Positions 11,521 to 21,795 of a stretch of DNA of 64,000 nt are shown in pieces. Source of the stretch: Rusavskia elegans (lineage: Eukaryota; Ascomycota; Lecanoromycetes; Teloschistales; Teloschistaceae); the NCBI GenBank assembly GCA_011316305.1, contig SAUG01000103.1, positions 62,001 through 126,000 on the forward strand, given 5' to 3'. A model generated the notes under the pieces. It was not told the DNA's origin. It saw only the letters and a list, made by a program, of their open reading frames with translations, and did no database searches. Both the position numbers and the translations under genes were made by a program. The stretch's first letter is position 1. Each line of letters begins with the position of its first letter.

Positions 11521-14111
11521 GGCTCGAGAGAAAGGAAAGTAACGAAAGATGTGACCATCGGACCTTGGAAGCGCATGGGAAATCGATCACGGGGAAAGGA
11601 TGCAGAGTGGTTGATGTATAGAACTCAGATCAGGCAAATAAGGTAGATCGGCAAAAGCTAATACAAGCCCAGAATTGTCACTTTTACTAATAAAAGCAAA
11701 GGTTTGTGAAGCTTAGGATCGCGGGACGACGTTCGGATGACCAGCGTGGAATACAGCGTTTTAGTTAAGAGTCGATAGTGAAAATAATGGTGTATCGGTT
11801 ATAGTCCGCCGGTTCCATATGAAGCTTGGTGTGGCTCGGGTGATGAGCAGCGGGGTTTAGTGGACGAGTATTGAATTGGATGGTGTTATTTATGTCATGA
11901 CAGATCTATTGCCATAATCAGCCAACTTCAGGGATGCACACGATATCTGCAAGGGCTTTGAAGGTGGTCCTCTTGCAGTCTATGCAGATAATCATGAACC
12001 CCAGCCGCGGTGAATCGGTCCCAGTCGGTTATCGGAAGATAATGACCTTTTGACAGAACGATAGCCGCAATGGCGACCATTGAAAGGTCTGTGTCATCTC
12101 TATAAGAGATCTCCTACTCACTACAGCTCGGTCAAACATTTATTCTTGCTTGGAGTCAGGGGACGAAAGCCTTTCTTTCGAGGTATAGTAGTGATAGGAG
12201 AGGATCCCAATTGCCACCCTTCGGACAGTGAAATCAACATCGATGAAGTCAGAGTAGAATTGCGGACGGAGAAGGGCAGGAATGGTCTGTAGAGACAGAA
12301 AGACGAATAAGATAGCTTGGAGATCACAGGGTTTCTGTAGAGTTCACGAACTAAGAAAGAATTTGATATACATCCCTGGATGGAGATGCAAGCAGAGGAA
12401 TGAATCTCTATCTCTCGGCATACGCAGCTTCCATGTCGAGGCTGGTAGCTACCTTAGCACTTGGATCAACACAAAGCTATGCCATAGGCTGTCAGAACGT
12501 CGACACTTTCCAGGATATGTACAGACTGAACGGTCAGTATCCGGTATGGGAGCAGATCCAAGTTGCTATTCGAGGGCCAGCGCTGATCCAGCGGTATACA
12601 AGACCAATCGGATGATGACCGCAATGCTGGTTCCATGACTGCCGGATGCTGAGGCTTGAACCGAGGTCGGCTAGGGGAGCTCAACTTGAATCGGACATTG
12701 ATTGGAGCTGCACAGACCAGCATCCCGATCCGACGGCACGACCATTCCCTAAGCTCGCATTGGGTAGGGCTGCTTCCTGACAGACGGAACGAGGGAGTGG
12801 AGACGCAAGAGATCTGAGTATCTATACCACATGAGGCTTAGAGGTCTCCATGGCTTGCCGCTTGACGATCTCGGATCTTTCCACCTGGTCTTGGCTGCCT
12901 CCTTCGGTAACTGGTCTGGCTCTTGCCTCTCTCGCCTCTCAGGTAAGCAGCAAGCTTTGACACGATGGCCGTTCACGCCTCCATCCAGACTTTGGGCCAG
13001 GATCCGAATGCCCCTCCTTGGATCATGGTAATGGAACACGCATCTGCAAGCAGCCTAATCGTTTCCGGCCCCGACACGATGAAGATGCCAGCCAGGTGGA
13101 CGCATGCAAATGTGTTCCTCGCATGCGAAACAGCGCTCGGGTTCTTGCAAGATGAAAAGCAAGATCATGCCAAGCGGGTGGCAGCCGCTTCGAGTGCTTC
13201 GAGGATGCTTGCTAATCCAGAATCCAGGGTCGTCCTGCGGAAGAGCGCCGTCAGACGAAGAAAGACGCCTGCAGCGGTCTAGAACGTTGCGCGTCACCGT
13301 GGGGTAGCTGATCGTGAGGTCGTGTCCAGTTGTCCGCCTGCTGTGTGACCCGGTCCTGACACTTCGGAGACGCCTGCCAGACTCCGAGCAAAGTAGTAGT
13401 GCGGGTCTCTGACTCGGGTCGTCGATGTCCATGCCACAGGGTCAGCAAATAGCACCATCTTGCTGGATTCTCGCTGGCGCAGCAGTGCTAGTGCAGGTCT
13501 GGGAACGGTCGTCATACATGTATTGGCAGTTGCATGTGCGAATCTCTCCATGCGCATCTTAGCGAGACGCAGCCGGTACCTGACGCTTCTCCTTTATTTG
13601 GATTATTTCCCCTTCCTTTCTTGTGTCATGCAAAGCGTCCAGTCCAGATAGTGTTGGGTGTGTCGATCACGATCAGCCGTAATCGGCAGTTGTTAAGAGA
13701 CCGCCGGTTTGTTGCCTTGACGTCTTCATGTCGATCCTTCGATCGGTCCTCCAACGCCACAACCTTGAAGGCACGGATCTGCGGACGCTGTGCCTGAAAG
13801 GCTGGTGGCTATTCTCATCGCACCGGTCCCCCGGTTATCTGTTCGGGTTACCGGATTGAGTACGGAGTCGTTGAAGCGACCCGGTGCTGGATGCGTGACC
13901 TGAGAAGCGTTTTCAGCAACTGCCGGGCGGCGACCCTTGATACCCGATAAAGTTCTGCCATTTGGGTGTTGCAATCCTCAGCAATCCTGTATTTCGCTGA
14001 GACGTTGACTCTAAGTCTCCTTCCCTGCGGAGAGTGATACCGGTTGCACTTCGAAGTACTGTGATTCATCCCTGGTAGTCCATGCAGCAGGGTCCGGTTG
14101 CGAGGGATAAA
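11521..14111. other. Long gene-free stretch
   Basis: About 2.6 kb separate the regulator (leftward) and adenine deaminase (rightward). Short frames occur on both strands, for instance 12965-13282 (+) and 13055-13432 (-), but none carries a motif, signal peptide or convincing splice pattern. The region may contain long leaders, non-coding RNA or decayed sequence that I cannot recognise. Confidence 0.4.
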
Positions 14112-15170
14112 ATGTGCAAGTCTAGCCTCCATCCTTTCTTGGTCGCCCTTCCGAAATGCGAACACCATATGCACCTCGAGGGTTCTCTTTCCCCGAATTT
14201 GCTCTTTATTCTGGCCCAACGGAACGACATCGGTCTGCCATCATCTGAGGACGACCCGGCATTTGCATCTCCGGATGCCCTCCTTGAAAGATATGCACAC
14301 TTTACCTCCCTCGACGACTTCCTGCACTACTACTTCATTGGGATGAGTACCCTAGTCACTGCCCGAGATTTCGAAGAATTGGCATGGGAGTATTTCAAAC
14401 AAGCCCACTCAGATGGTGTTGTTCATGCAGAAGTCTTCTTCGACCCTCAGGCTCACACTGCTCGAGGGGTTGAGTACAGGACGGTGCTTGATGGATTCCT
14501 ACAAGGATGTCGCAGGGCCGAGAGCACATTTGGCATGTCCACCAAGTTGATTCTCTGCTTTCTAAGACACCTGCCTGTCAGCGAAGCAGTCGTCACGTTC
14601 GGTGACGCCAGACGTGATCTGGAGGCAGGCGTTCTGGCTGGCATCGGCCTTGATTCGAGTGAAAAGGGGTTTCCACCGAGTGGGTGGCAAGCGATCTATA
14701 AAGAAGCCAAAGATCTGAAGATCAACAGGACCGCGCACGCTGGAGAGGAAGGCCCGGTTGAATATATCCGCGAGGCTGTCGAAAAGCTTGATGTAGAACG
14801 GATCGATCACGGTATCCGGTTGGCGGAAGACGGAGATCTCATGCGGGAGGTGGCCAAACGGAGGATCATGGTTACGTTGTGCCCACTTTCCAACGTCAGG
14901 CTGCAATGCGTGGAGAGGGTGGCAGAATTACCGATCCGCAAGTTCCTAGATGCAGGTGTCCCATTCTCGGTCAATAGCGACGATCCGGCTTACTTTGGGG
15001 GATACATCCTCGACAATTATTGTGCGGTCCAGGAAGCATTCTCATTGACGCTCCAGGAATGGTCGACGGTCGCCACTGCGTCAATAGGACAGAGCTGGTG
15101 CGAGGAGAGTAGGAAGAGTGCGATGCTGTCTCAACTGAACGAAGTGATAGAAGCTCATACCTCCAAATAA
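14112..15170 (+). CDS. AAH1: Adenine deaminase (AAH1 type)
   Basis: This single-exon gene encodes 352 residues, close to yeast Aah1 (347). The enzyme hydrolyses adenine to hypoxanthine and ammonia in purine salvage, in the cytosol or nucleus. It belongs to the metal-dependent adenosine/adenine deaminase superfamily. Visible motifs are the metal-binding pair in HHMHLEGS near the N-terminus, HAGEEGP (metal His plus catalytic Glu), ERIDHGIR, LCPLSNVRL and SVNSDDPAYFG, where the Asp pair acts. The start at 14112 has a good context (ATAAAATG) and begins MCKSSLHPF like relatives; an in-frame ATG at 14082 would add ten residues. The adenine rather than adenosine preference is inferred from the fungal subfamily pattern. 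Confidence 0.9.
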   Translation: MCKSSLHPFLVALPKCEHHMHLEGSLSPNLLFILAQRNDIGLPSSEDDPAFASPDALLERYAHFTSLDDFLHYYFIGMSTLVTARDFEELAWEYFKQAHSDGVVHAEVFFDPQAHTARGVEYRTVLDGFLQGCRRAESTFGMSTKLILCFLRHLPVSEAVVTFGDARRDLEAGVLAGIGLDSSEKGFPPSGWQAIYKEAKDLKINRTAHAGEEGPVEYIREAVEKLDVERIDHGIRLAEDGDLMREVAKRRIMVTLCPLSNVRLQCVERVAELPIRKFLDAGVPFSVNSDDPAYFGGYILDNYCAVQEAFSLTLQEWSTVATASIGQSWCEESRKSAMLSQLNEVIEAHTSK

Positions 15171-15675
15171 TTGAGGTGAGTACGAGATACTCGTTGCCGA
15201 GTGAGACCTCTTTTTGTCTGCTCCAGGCAAAAACACATGGGGGTACACTCGTTATTGGATCCATACGCTTCTTAACAATGCCTTCCGATGCAGCGTCGCA
15301 GAGGCATGATTGGCGCGCAAGGAGAATATCCACTGCACTCTGCAGCAATCCTGCAAAGAGTAGTAGGGAAGTCCAAGAATAGTCATAACCGGGATTCGTA
15401 CATAATTGTGCTGGAAGATGGTGTTTTGGCACATCAGATCTGTCTGTCTGGGGGGGCTTGTGTCCGTTTACCACAACCCTCTTTACTCGTCGCATTTACC
15501 TACCCTTTACTGTAGATTGGGTCAATTGCTACAGTGTCCATTCCAAGATCCCAGATACTGCGCAGTCTGTTAGGGTACCAGGGCATGTTGTTCTTTACGT
15601 ATCTGTTATCAATGTACCCTGCGAGCAAACCTGGCGATATCCATGATCTGTGGATTGACTTGTATCTACACGACT
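15171..15675. other. Intergenic region between convergent genes
   Basis: This is the 3' flank of adenine deaminase and of the HAD hydrolase on the other strand. No gene or repeat is supported. Confidence 0.4.
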
Positions 15676-16851
15676 TTAAAGCTTTGATCTCCTTGTCTTT
15701 TCGTCCATGAGACTCAGACCAGTCGCCTGCTCAAGCTCCTTGACGGCCCTCCATGTTTTGCCAAGCACTACTTTGATCGTCTTCATCCCCAAGTCACTGG
15801 CTGTCTTCAAATTCTCTCCAATGTCATCCAAGAACACACACTCCTCAGCCTTCACGCCACTTCCACCTTTCTCCTTATCGAGCTTGTCGAGCTTCTCCAC
15901 AGCAAGCTTGTAGATCTCAGGATCAGGCTTCCGCAGCCCGACTTCCGCGGATGCGACGAAGACGTCGAACTGCCCTCTGGGATCACTTTCTGGAGGATCA
16001 TTCAATCGATTGTAGGGATGGCCAGATGGGAATATAACAGTGTTCGACAAAGCCGCAAGGATGGGTCTCTCCTTTCTGGGGAGTTTCCTCAATTGCAACA
16101 AGGCGGGGAAGACATATGGATCAGGGCTTCGCGAATGTGCCATCATGGACCAAAAAAGGGATTCGCCATCAATATCCGGCAACGATGGCAGTGAAACGAG
16201 CGTGGAAGTCGCTTCTGGAGGAGACGGAGATGACGACGACTTCGACTGCCCAGTCGTCGAAGCCGAGCCATCGGAGGGACTCTGGGCTACATCTTCAGAC
16301 TCGAGCGAGACAGGATCGCCAATCGTGGTGTCCTTGGCAAGCTTTGACAGCGAACGCCTCGCAGAGCTTTCGTCTTGTCTTGCGGAGCCTTCGTCTTGAG
16401 GCTTTGGTGGCTCTTGGGATCCGCGGTCCTGATCTGTAGGTCTTGAATCTGCAGCTTCGGCCTTTAAACTGACGTGGTCACCCAATTGCGTAGGGTTAGC
16501 TACATCCTTAAGCTTTTTCTTGCTGTTCCTGAAGCTTTCATGGAACTCCTTCCATAGCTGCTCATTCCGAAGATCTGCATTGAAACCACGGAAGAACCCT
16601 TCGTCCATCTTGATCTCTCCCCTTTCGAGCTGCTGCCAGAAACCATTTGGTGCACTCCGGGAGATTGCATAATTAATCCAATCACTTGGAATGCTGTTCT
16701 TGTTCTCGTATGTAGCAATGGCTTCCAAGGGAGACAGGACCTAGAAGTCACAGGTCAGCGTCCCGAATTTGAACGACATCGGCGGATGGGAGCGTACACA
16801 AACGCCTCCAATGTCAAATAGTATAGCTTTGGGGGATTTGGAGGTAGTCAT
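15676..16851 (-). CDS. HAD-superfamily hydrolase
   Basis: Exons are 16851-16798 and 16740-15676 (372 residues). The 57-nt intron joins FDIGGVC to VLSPLEAI. Haloacid-dehalogenase motifs are visible: motif I near residue 12 as DIGGVC, with nucleophile Asp but Gly where many phosphatases have the second Asp; a Ser/Asn stretch (ALSNTVIFPS) as motif II; KPDPEIYKLAVEKL as motif III; and FLDDIGENLKTASDLGM as motif IV. A charged, Ser-rich, probably disordered insert of about 80 residues separates the N-terminal part from the conserved C-terminal core. It resembles the phosphatase-like domains of epoxide hydrolase and ACAD10 proteins. The substrate is unknown. No targeting signal is evident. Confidence 0.85.
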
Positions 16852-17339
16852 TGCAGCTCAGGATTGACCTTCTATCAAAATGGCCTCTTTTTGCTTGGTT
16901 GTGAATCCTACATCAGCAGCGAAGTCTGAGTAGATGGCTTTCAAGCCAAACATCGGTTCCCTAGATCAACTAAACGCAGTCATGATGCCTTCGACACGAT
17001 ATACCTCGGCTCAGTCTTATCGATAGCTAGGCTTGTCTCTGTGCCCGTGACAGGAGAGAGCCGGGTTGAATCAAACAGCATAGCCACCTGAAACGTATCA
17101 AAATGCAAGAGCTGCGTGCTTCCAGATATACTTGTATAGAGCATCACTGGTTGAAAGATTGCGAAATCTTAGGAACAGTATTACATGAGTCAGATCGTCA
17201 AGCGGGGCATGCACATGTGAAGATTGAATCGAGCCATCGGAGTTTATTTCGCCGACATATCGAAACATCGACTCATTTTTTTCTTGCAAAAGCCAAGCCG
17301 TTTTACACAGGACAACATCAAGCCCGCCTCGATTCCATC
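16852..17339. promoter_or_regulatory. Shared divergent promoter region (HAD gene / SDO1)
   Basis: About 490 bases separate two divergently transcribed start codons, so both promoters must lie here or overlap. No specific element was recognised. Confidence 0.35.
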
Positions 17340-18391
17340 ATGCCGCAGAATATTAACCAGGTCTGTTCGAACTTCAAGCTCACGTGCGAAAAGATGACTG
17401 AGAGCTGTCGAATAGCCTTCGAACCAGATTCGCCTTACCAACGTCTCCCTTGTGCGATTAAAGAAAGGTAATTTCACCCGTAAGACGCTTGTCCAAGGAA
17501 ATTGCTAACACATTTGGTGTAGGAAAGAAGCGTTTCGAGATAGCCTGCTACAAAAACAAAGTTCTGGAATACCGCTCCGGCGTCGAGACCGACCTTGACA
17601 ATGTTCTCCAAATCCCCTCCGTCTTCCTCTCCGTCAGCAAAGGCCAAACCGCCCCCTTTCAAGACTTGGCTAAAGCTTTCGGACCCAAAACCCCCCTCAA
17701 CGACATCATTATGGAGATTTTGAACAAGGGGGAAATGCAGGTAGGCGAGAAGGAACGTCACGCACAGTTGGAAAGAGTCCATAACGAGGTCATTGATATC
17801 GTAGCTGGGAAACTGGTGGATCCGAAGAGCAAGAGGGTGTACACGACAGGAATGATTGAGAAGGCATTAGATCAGTTGAGCAGTCACGGCGGAGCGACGC
17901 ACAAATCAGACGAGGGCAAGGCAAGCGGCACTGCGACCCCAACGAACGGAGAGGCAAGCAAAGAAAAAGCCAAGGAGATGCCCATGTGGACAGGCGTCGT
18001 CACGACAAAATCCGCGAAGAGCCAAGCGCTGGAAGCCATGAAAGCTTTGATCGCATGGCAGCCTATACCGGTATCTCGGGCCAGAATGCGGCTGAGAGTG
18101 ACTTGTGCGACAAACGTATTGAAACAAGCTGCTAAGGGTTCGGTGAAAAAAGAAGTCGAGGAAGAAGACGCAGACGGCGAGAGCGAGAAGTCGACTGGGA
18201 CGATCAAAGATAGGATATTAAGCTACGTGGAGCAAATTGAATCACAGGACACGATTGGGCAAGAATGGGAGGTCATCGGTTTTGTGGAGCCAGGAGCTTT
18301 CAAAGGCTTGGGAGAATTCATCAACGGGGAAACGAAGGGAAAAGGACGGGTGGAAGTCTTGGATATGGCCGTAACGCATGAAGGTGACTGA
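17340..18391 (+). CDS. SDO1: Ribosome maturation protein SDO1/SBDS
   Basis: Three exons: 17340-17360, 17416-17467 and 17523-18391 (313 residues). Joined, they read MPQNINQ, then PSNQIRLTNVSLVRLKKG, then KKRFEIACYKNKV, an unmistakable SBDS N-terminus. Both introns are 55 nt. The protein acts with the GTPase Efl1 to release the anti-association factor Tif6/eIF6 from pre-60S subunits, a late cytoplasmic step of ribosome assembly. The N-terminal FYSH domain (to about residue 100) is followed by the helical middle domain and a C-terminal ferredoxin-like domain. Two acidic or alanine-rich insertions (around 160 and 240) make it longer than the yeast protein (250 residues). Ribosomal protein S18 lies just downstream on the other strand. 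Confidence 0.93.
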
Positions 18392-18626
18392 ATATTCAAA
18401 GCGTGTGCTACTTTGTTGTGCAATCTTTAGCGTTTAGCGGACATGATGACGGTGATACCCTCACGGCTGGTGGCAAATGCAACGTAAAAGAATCTTAGTC
18501 AGTTTCTGCTTAACCCTGGAGATAGTTGGTATCGGGTAAACGCCAGGGCACGACACAGCAGCCACAGTGCACAACATTGTTATTCCAGATCTCATTTCTT
18601 TCTCTCCATGTCGACAAGATGAACCT

Positions 18627-19243
18627 TTAGCCCTTCTTCTTCGACACACCCACGGTCCTCCCCCTACGACCGGTAGTCTTGGAATGTTGACCCCTCACAC
18701 GTAGGCCCCAGTAGTGTCGCAAACCACGATGAGCACGGATCTTCTTCAGGCGCTCCAAATCCTCACGCAATTTGCTGTCCATGCCGTTTGCCAGCACTTG
18801 GGTGTCCTTGCCATCAACAATGTCCCGCTGCCGATTAAGGAACCAAGTCGGAATTTTATACTGTGTAGGATTTTGGATGATAGTAACGATACGTTCGAGT
18901 TCTTCGGAGGTGATTTCACCGGCGCTATGGCGCGTTAGATTCCCAAATCTCCTAACTCGAAGACGAGTCTGCCTGGATTGACAGATGGCACGTACCGTTT
19001 GTTCAGATCGACATCGGCTTTCTTGCAGACCAGATTGGAGTAACGACGCCCAACACCCTTGATCTTGGTCAAGGCGTACATGATCTTCTGCTTGCCATCG
19101 ACGTTGGTGTTGAGGAGACGGAGGATGAACTGGAAGTTCGACTTCTCTCCTGATACAAGCGCTGGCCACAGGATTAGCACATCTGATCAGAAGGATTGTA
19201 AACATGCCGGGCTGAGCCTGGCGCTCTTAAAGCACTTACACAT
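18627..19243 (-). CDS. RPS18: 40S ribosomal protein S18 (uS13)
   Basis: Exons are 19243-19240, 19161-18996 and 18924-18627 (155 residues). The first coding exon is only 4 nt (ATG plus T), giving [20 protein letters not shown] after splicing. Conserved stretches are [62 protein letters not shown] and the basic tail [17 protein letters not shown]. Length equals that of yeast and animal S18. The protein sits in the head of the small subunit and contacts the large subunit and P-site tRNA. The very short first exon is common in ribosomal protein genes. Confidence 0.95.
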
Positions 19244-20189
19244 GATGGGCGATGCGCTCGAGGTCGATGAGGTTGATAATCTGTGAGCTGGCTTGGATTT
19301 GACGTTCCGGCGTGTGGGCCTCTAGCGCATTCGCAAAGCCCTAGGTCTAACCGTACATGGTCATAGAGTGTCGATATACCAATTCATCTCAGAGGACAAT
19401 TTTCGCAACAATAGTGCCCCTTGCCCCATCAGCTAGCTGAATATTATCATCCCCATTTTCTTGCTCTTCGGACTCTTGAGGAGATGAATAATGCAAAGAG
19501 TGTTCTTCTACTGGGCTACCCATGAGTTCCGAATGATTGATCGGCATGCAGGAGCACAGTGCGTCTCGCACTTTCCCCTTGTTGCGTCAAACGTTTGAAG
19601 TCACGGTAGGCATTGGCAGCCCTTTTGCTTGCTACACGGACTTGAGACACTCGTTGCTTCCGCAATGATACTGCGCTGAGTTCAGGGAGAGAATGGTAAC
19701 GATACACTCGTCTTGATTCTCATACCGTGACGTCTTCTCGCTACACCAGGGCAAGGAGAATTTACAGCATGGATAACAGATACTGGCTAGACCTGCTAGG
19801 CGCAACCATCGCAACTACTTACCAAGCCGCGTTGCTGAGGTTGCTGAGGTCAATGCATTCACACGTTGAATCCGTGCCGAACACATTACGGCTGGCACTG
19901 GGCGAGGATGGATCTCAAGGTAACATTGGTCGTCAATGCAGCCTATCACTCCTTCAGTATGAGGTACCAAGCAACGGGAAGCAACAAAGCCGTAATGATT
20001 ACGGAGCCTGCATGATATATAAGTGATGCTCATCCTTTCTTCTTTACACATCAGAGCCAAGAGTATTCATCAATTGGCTTGAGAAGACTTTCGCTACACC
20101 ACGTTCATTCCTATCGTCCAACTTCCCATACCCTCGTATTTTTTTACTACGACCAATTCTACTACCGTTCTTCGTGAAACGCTTCCAAG
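19244..20189. other. Gene-free stretch; divergent promoters
   Basis: This stretch lies between divergently transcribed RPS18 and the secreted repeat-protein gene. Small minus-strand frames (19389-19571, 19516-19707) are Glu/Asp- or Arg-rich but have no recognisable partner exons. No firm gene is supported. Confidence 0.35.
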
Positions 20190-21028
20190 ATGCGCTTCCT
20201 TTGTGTCTATGTCTTTCTTTTCATGACGACAGCGCTGGCCGCTAGTCGACGGTCAATTTGTAAGCTTTCTCCCCTACCTTCTACCTTTGCTATCTTCATG
20301 AGCCAGCAAATCCGTTCACATTGGTGCCCCGCCTGTCTAAACCACGCAAATTTGCTAAGTCTTGGCCTTTAGTACCCGTAGGGCATTCAAACTCAGTGGT
20401 CCTTCGTAGACGAGAAGCCTTAACGCCCAGGACCACCGAAAATGCTCCGGCTGTCGACAACGCAGCAGCCGCCGCCGATAATCCAGCAGCCGGCGACAAT
20501 GCAGCAGCAGGTAGTGCTGCCGTAAACAATTCCACCGCGCCAGCAAACGCGACAGCGCCAGCGAACGCGACCGAAGAGGCTGGAGCAACCGAAGAGGCTG
20601 GAGCAACCGAAGAAGCTGGAGCAAACGATGAGGCGAAGGCAAAGGAAGATGCGAAAGCAAAGGAAGATGCGAAAGCAAAGGAAGATGAGAAAGCAAAGGA
20701 AGATGCGAAAGCAAAAGAAGATGCGAAAACAGCCGAAGAGGCTAAAGCAAAGGAAAACGGAATGGGTCAAGATACGGACAAGGACATGGCGAACATGGAC
20801 ATGGCCCAGGAAGAAGCCCAGAAGAAGGCCCAGGAGGCCAGCCAGGGCAAGGACACAGGCAAGGATATGGGTATGGGCGGCGGCGGCATGGACAATGGCA
20901 AAGGGAATGCCATGGAGGCCCAAAAAGCAGCAAAGATGGACAAAAAGGGCCAGCAGAAGATGAAGATGAAGACAGCGCAGGTCATGGATGTCAGCGGCAA
21001 GATGGTGACCGTTGCCATCGTCGCCTAA
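20190..21028 (+). CDS. Secreted Ala/Lys/Glu-rich hexapeptide-repeat protein
   Basis: Exons are 20190-20259 and 20373-21028 (241 residues), with a 113-nt intron (GTAAGC..TAG). The N-terminus is a clear signal peptide (MRFLCVYVFLFMTTALAAS). After a basic patch (VVLRRREAL) comes an Ala/Asn-rich region and then twelve contiguous six-residue units: APANAT twice, EEAGAT-like three times, then seven of the DEAKAK/EDAKAK type. The C-terminal part is rich in Met, Lys and Gly and ends AQVMDVSGKMVTVAIVA. There is no cysteine framework, GPI signal or enzyme motif. It should be an extended, highly charged extracellular or wall-associated protein. Function is unknown; such repeats are prone to length change. 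Confidence 0.75.
20537..20752 (+). repeat. Twelve contiguous 18-bp coding repeats
   Basis: Units of exactly 18 bp run without interruption: two at 20537-20572 (encoding APANAT), three at 20573-20626 (EEAGAT/EEAGAN) and seven at 20627-20752 (DEAKAK, EDAKAK and variants). The three blocks differ in sequence but keep one register, so the array is a higher-order minisatellite inside a coding exon. Confidence 0.85.
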
Positions 21029-21795
21029 CGACATTACATATTCTGCCTTCCTGACGGACTCGGATGGATAGGACATTATGACAGATTGGACGTACAATCC
21101 TTTAGATAGATAGCCGGTCTCTGGAAGACGACATGGTGGGTGGAAGAACTCGATGAGAAGTATGACTGCTCTTTAGCTTAGACTTGGAATCTGTCATACA
21201 GAAGCCCAATTACAAGCAATATTCTGGGTTTGGGACGGCAATTCACAGCTGCATCTGTATTGGGTTTCTGTTAGTAGTAGACACACCTTGATTATTGAGA
21301 TGTGAATCTTGGGATACCCACCAGGTACCAATCCGAAGTTTTCCCTTTGACTAAGCTTCATTAAGCTAATTTCTGACTCGGGGCCACGATTACTGGCAGT
21401 TTCTGTTACCGTGATACTGCCTCCAAACCGTTTCTACACCGTAACCACACGGATGGTTCTTGGCCACGGTTTCATTGACAGCGCAGTTCTGGCTATGATG
21501 TTTGCCACTGTCATTCTCTGATATGCTGCTTCTTTACCATAGTTTCCCAATAACGATCTTATTATTCTGCATCTACGATTTTACGTATTTTGTTTTGTCG
21601 ATAGTGCTCAGGGGCGTTCACAATCGGCCATTCTAATTAGGGCACCATTAATTTATGTCAGAAACAATTTATGTATACTGAGCTCCTAATTGCTGTCTAC
21701 CTGCTACCTGGGGACTAAGTAGGTCCCAGTCCTGAAGACTTATTTCTCAAATCCTATCCTGCGTTATAGTCATGAAGTCATTTATCGTGGCTTCT
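21029..21795. other. Intergenic region between convergent genes
   Basis: This is the 3' flank of the repeat-protein gene and of HSP104. It is fairly AT-rich with no open frame of note. Confidence 0.4.

Noticed and set aside
12965..13432. Short frames on both strands in the long gene-free stretch
   Set aside because: There is no signal peptide, domain, codon pattern or splice partner; overlapping frames on both strands suggest chance.
20420..21097. Long minus-strand frame over the repeat-protein gene
   Set aside because: It is the antisense shadow of the 18-bp repeat array; its Cys/Phe/Leu-rich text follows from the repeats.
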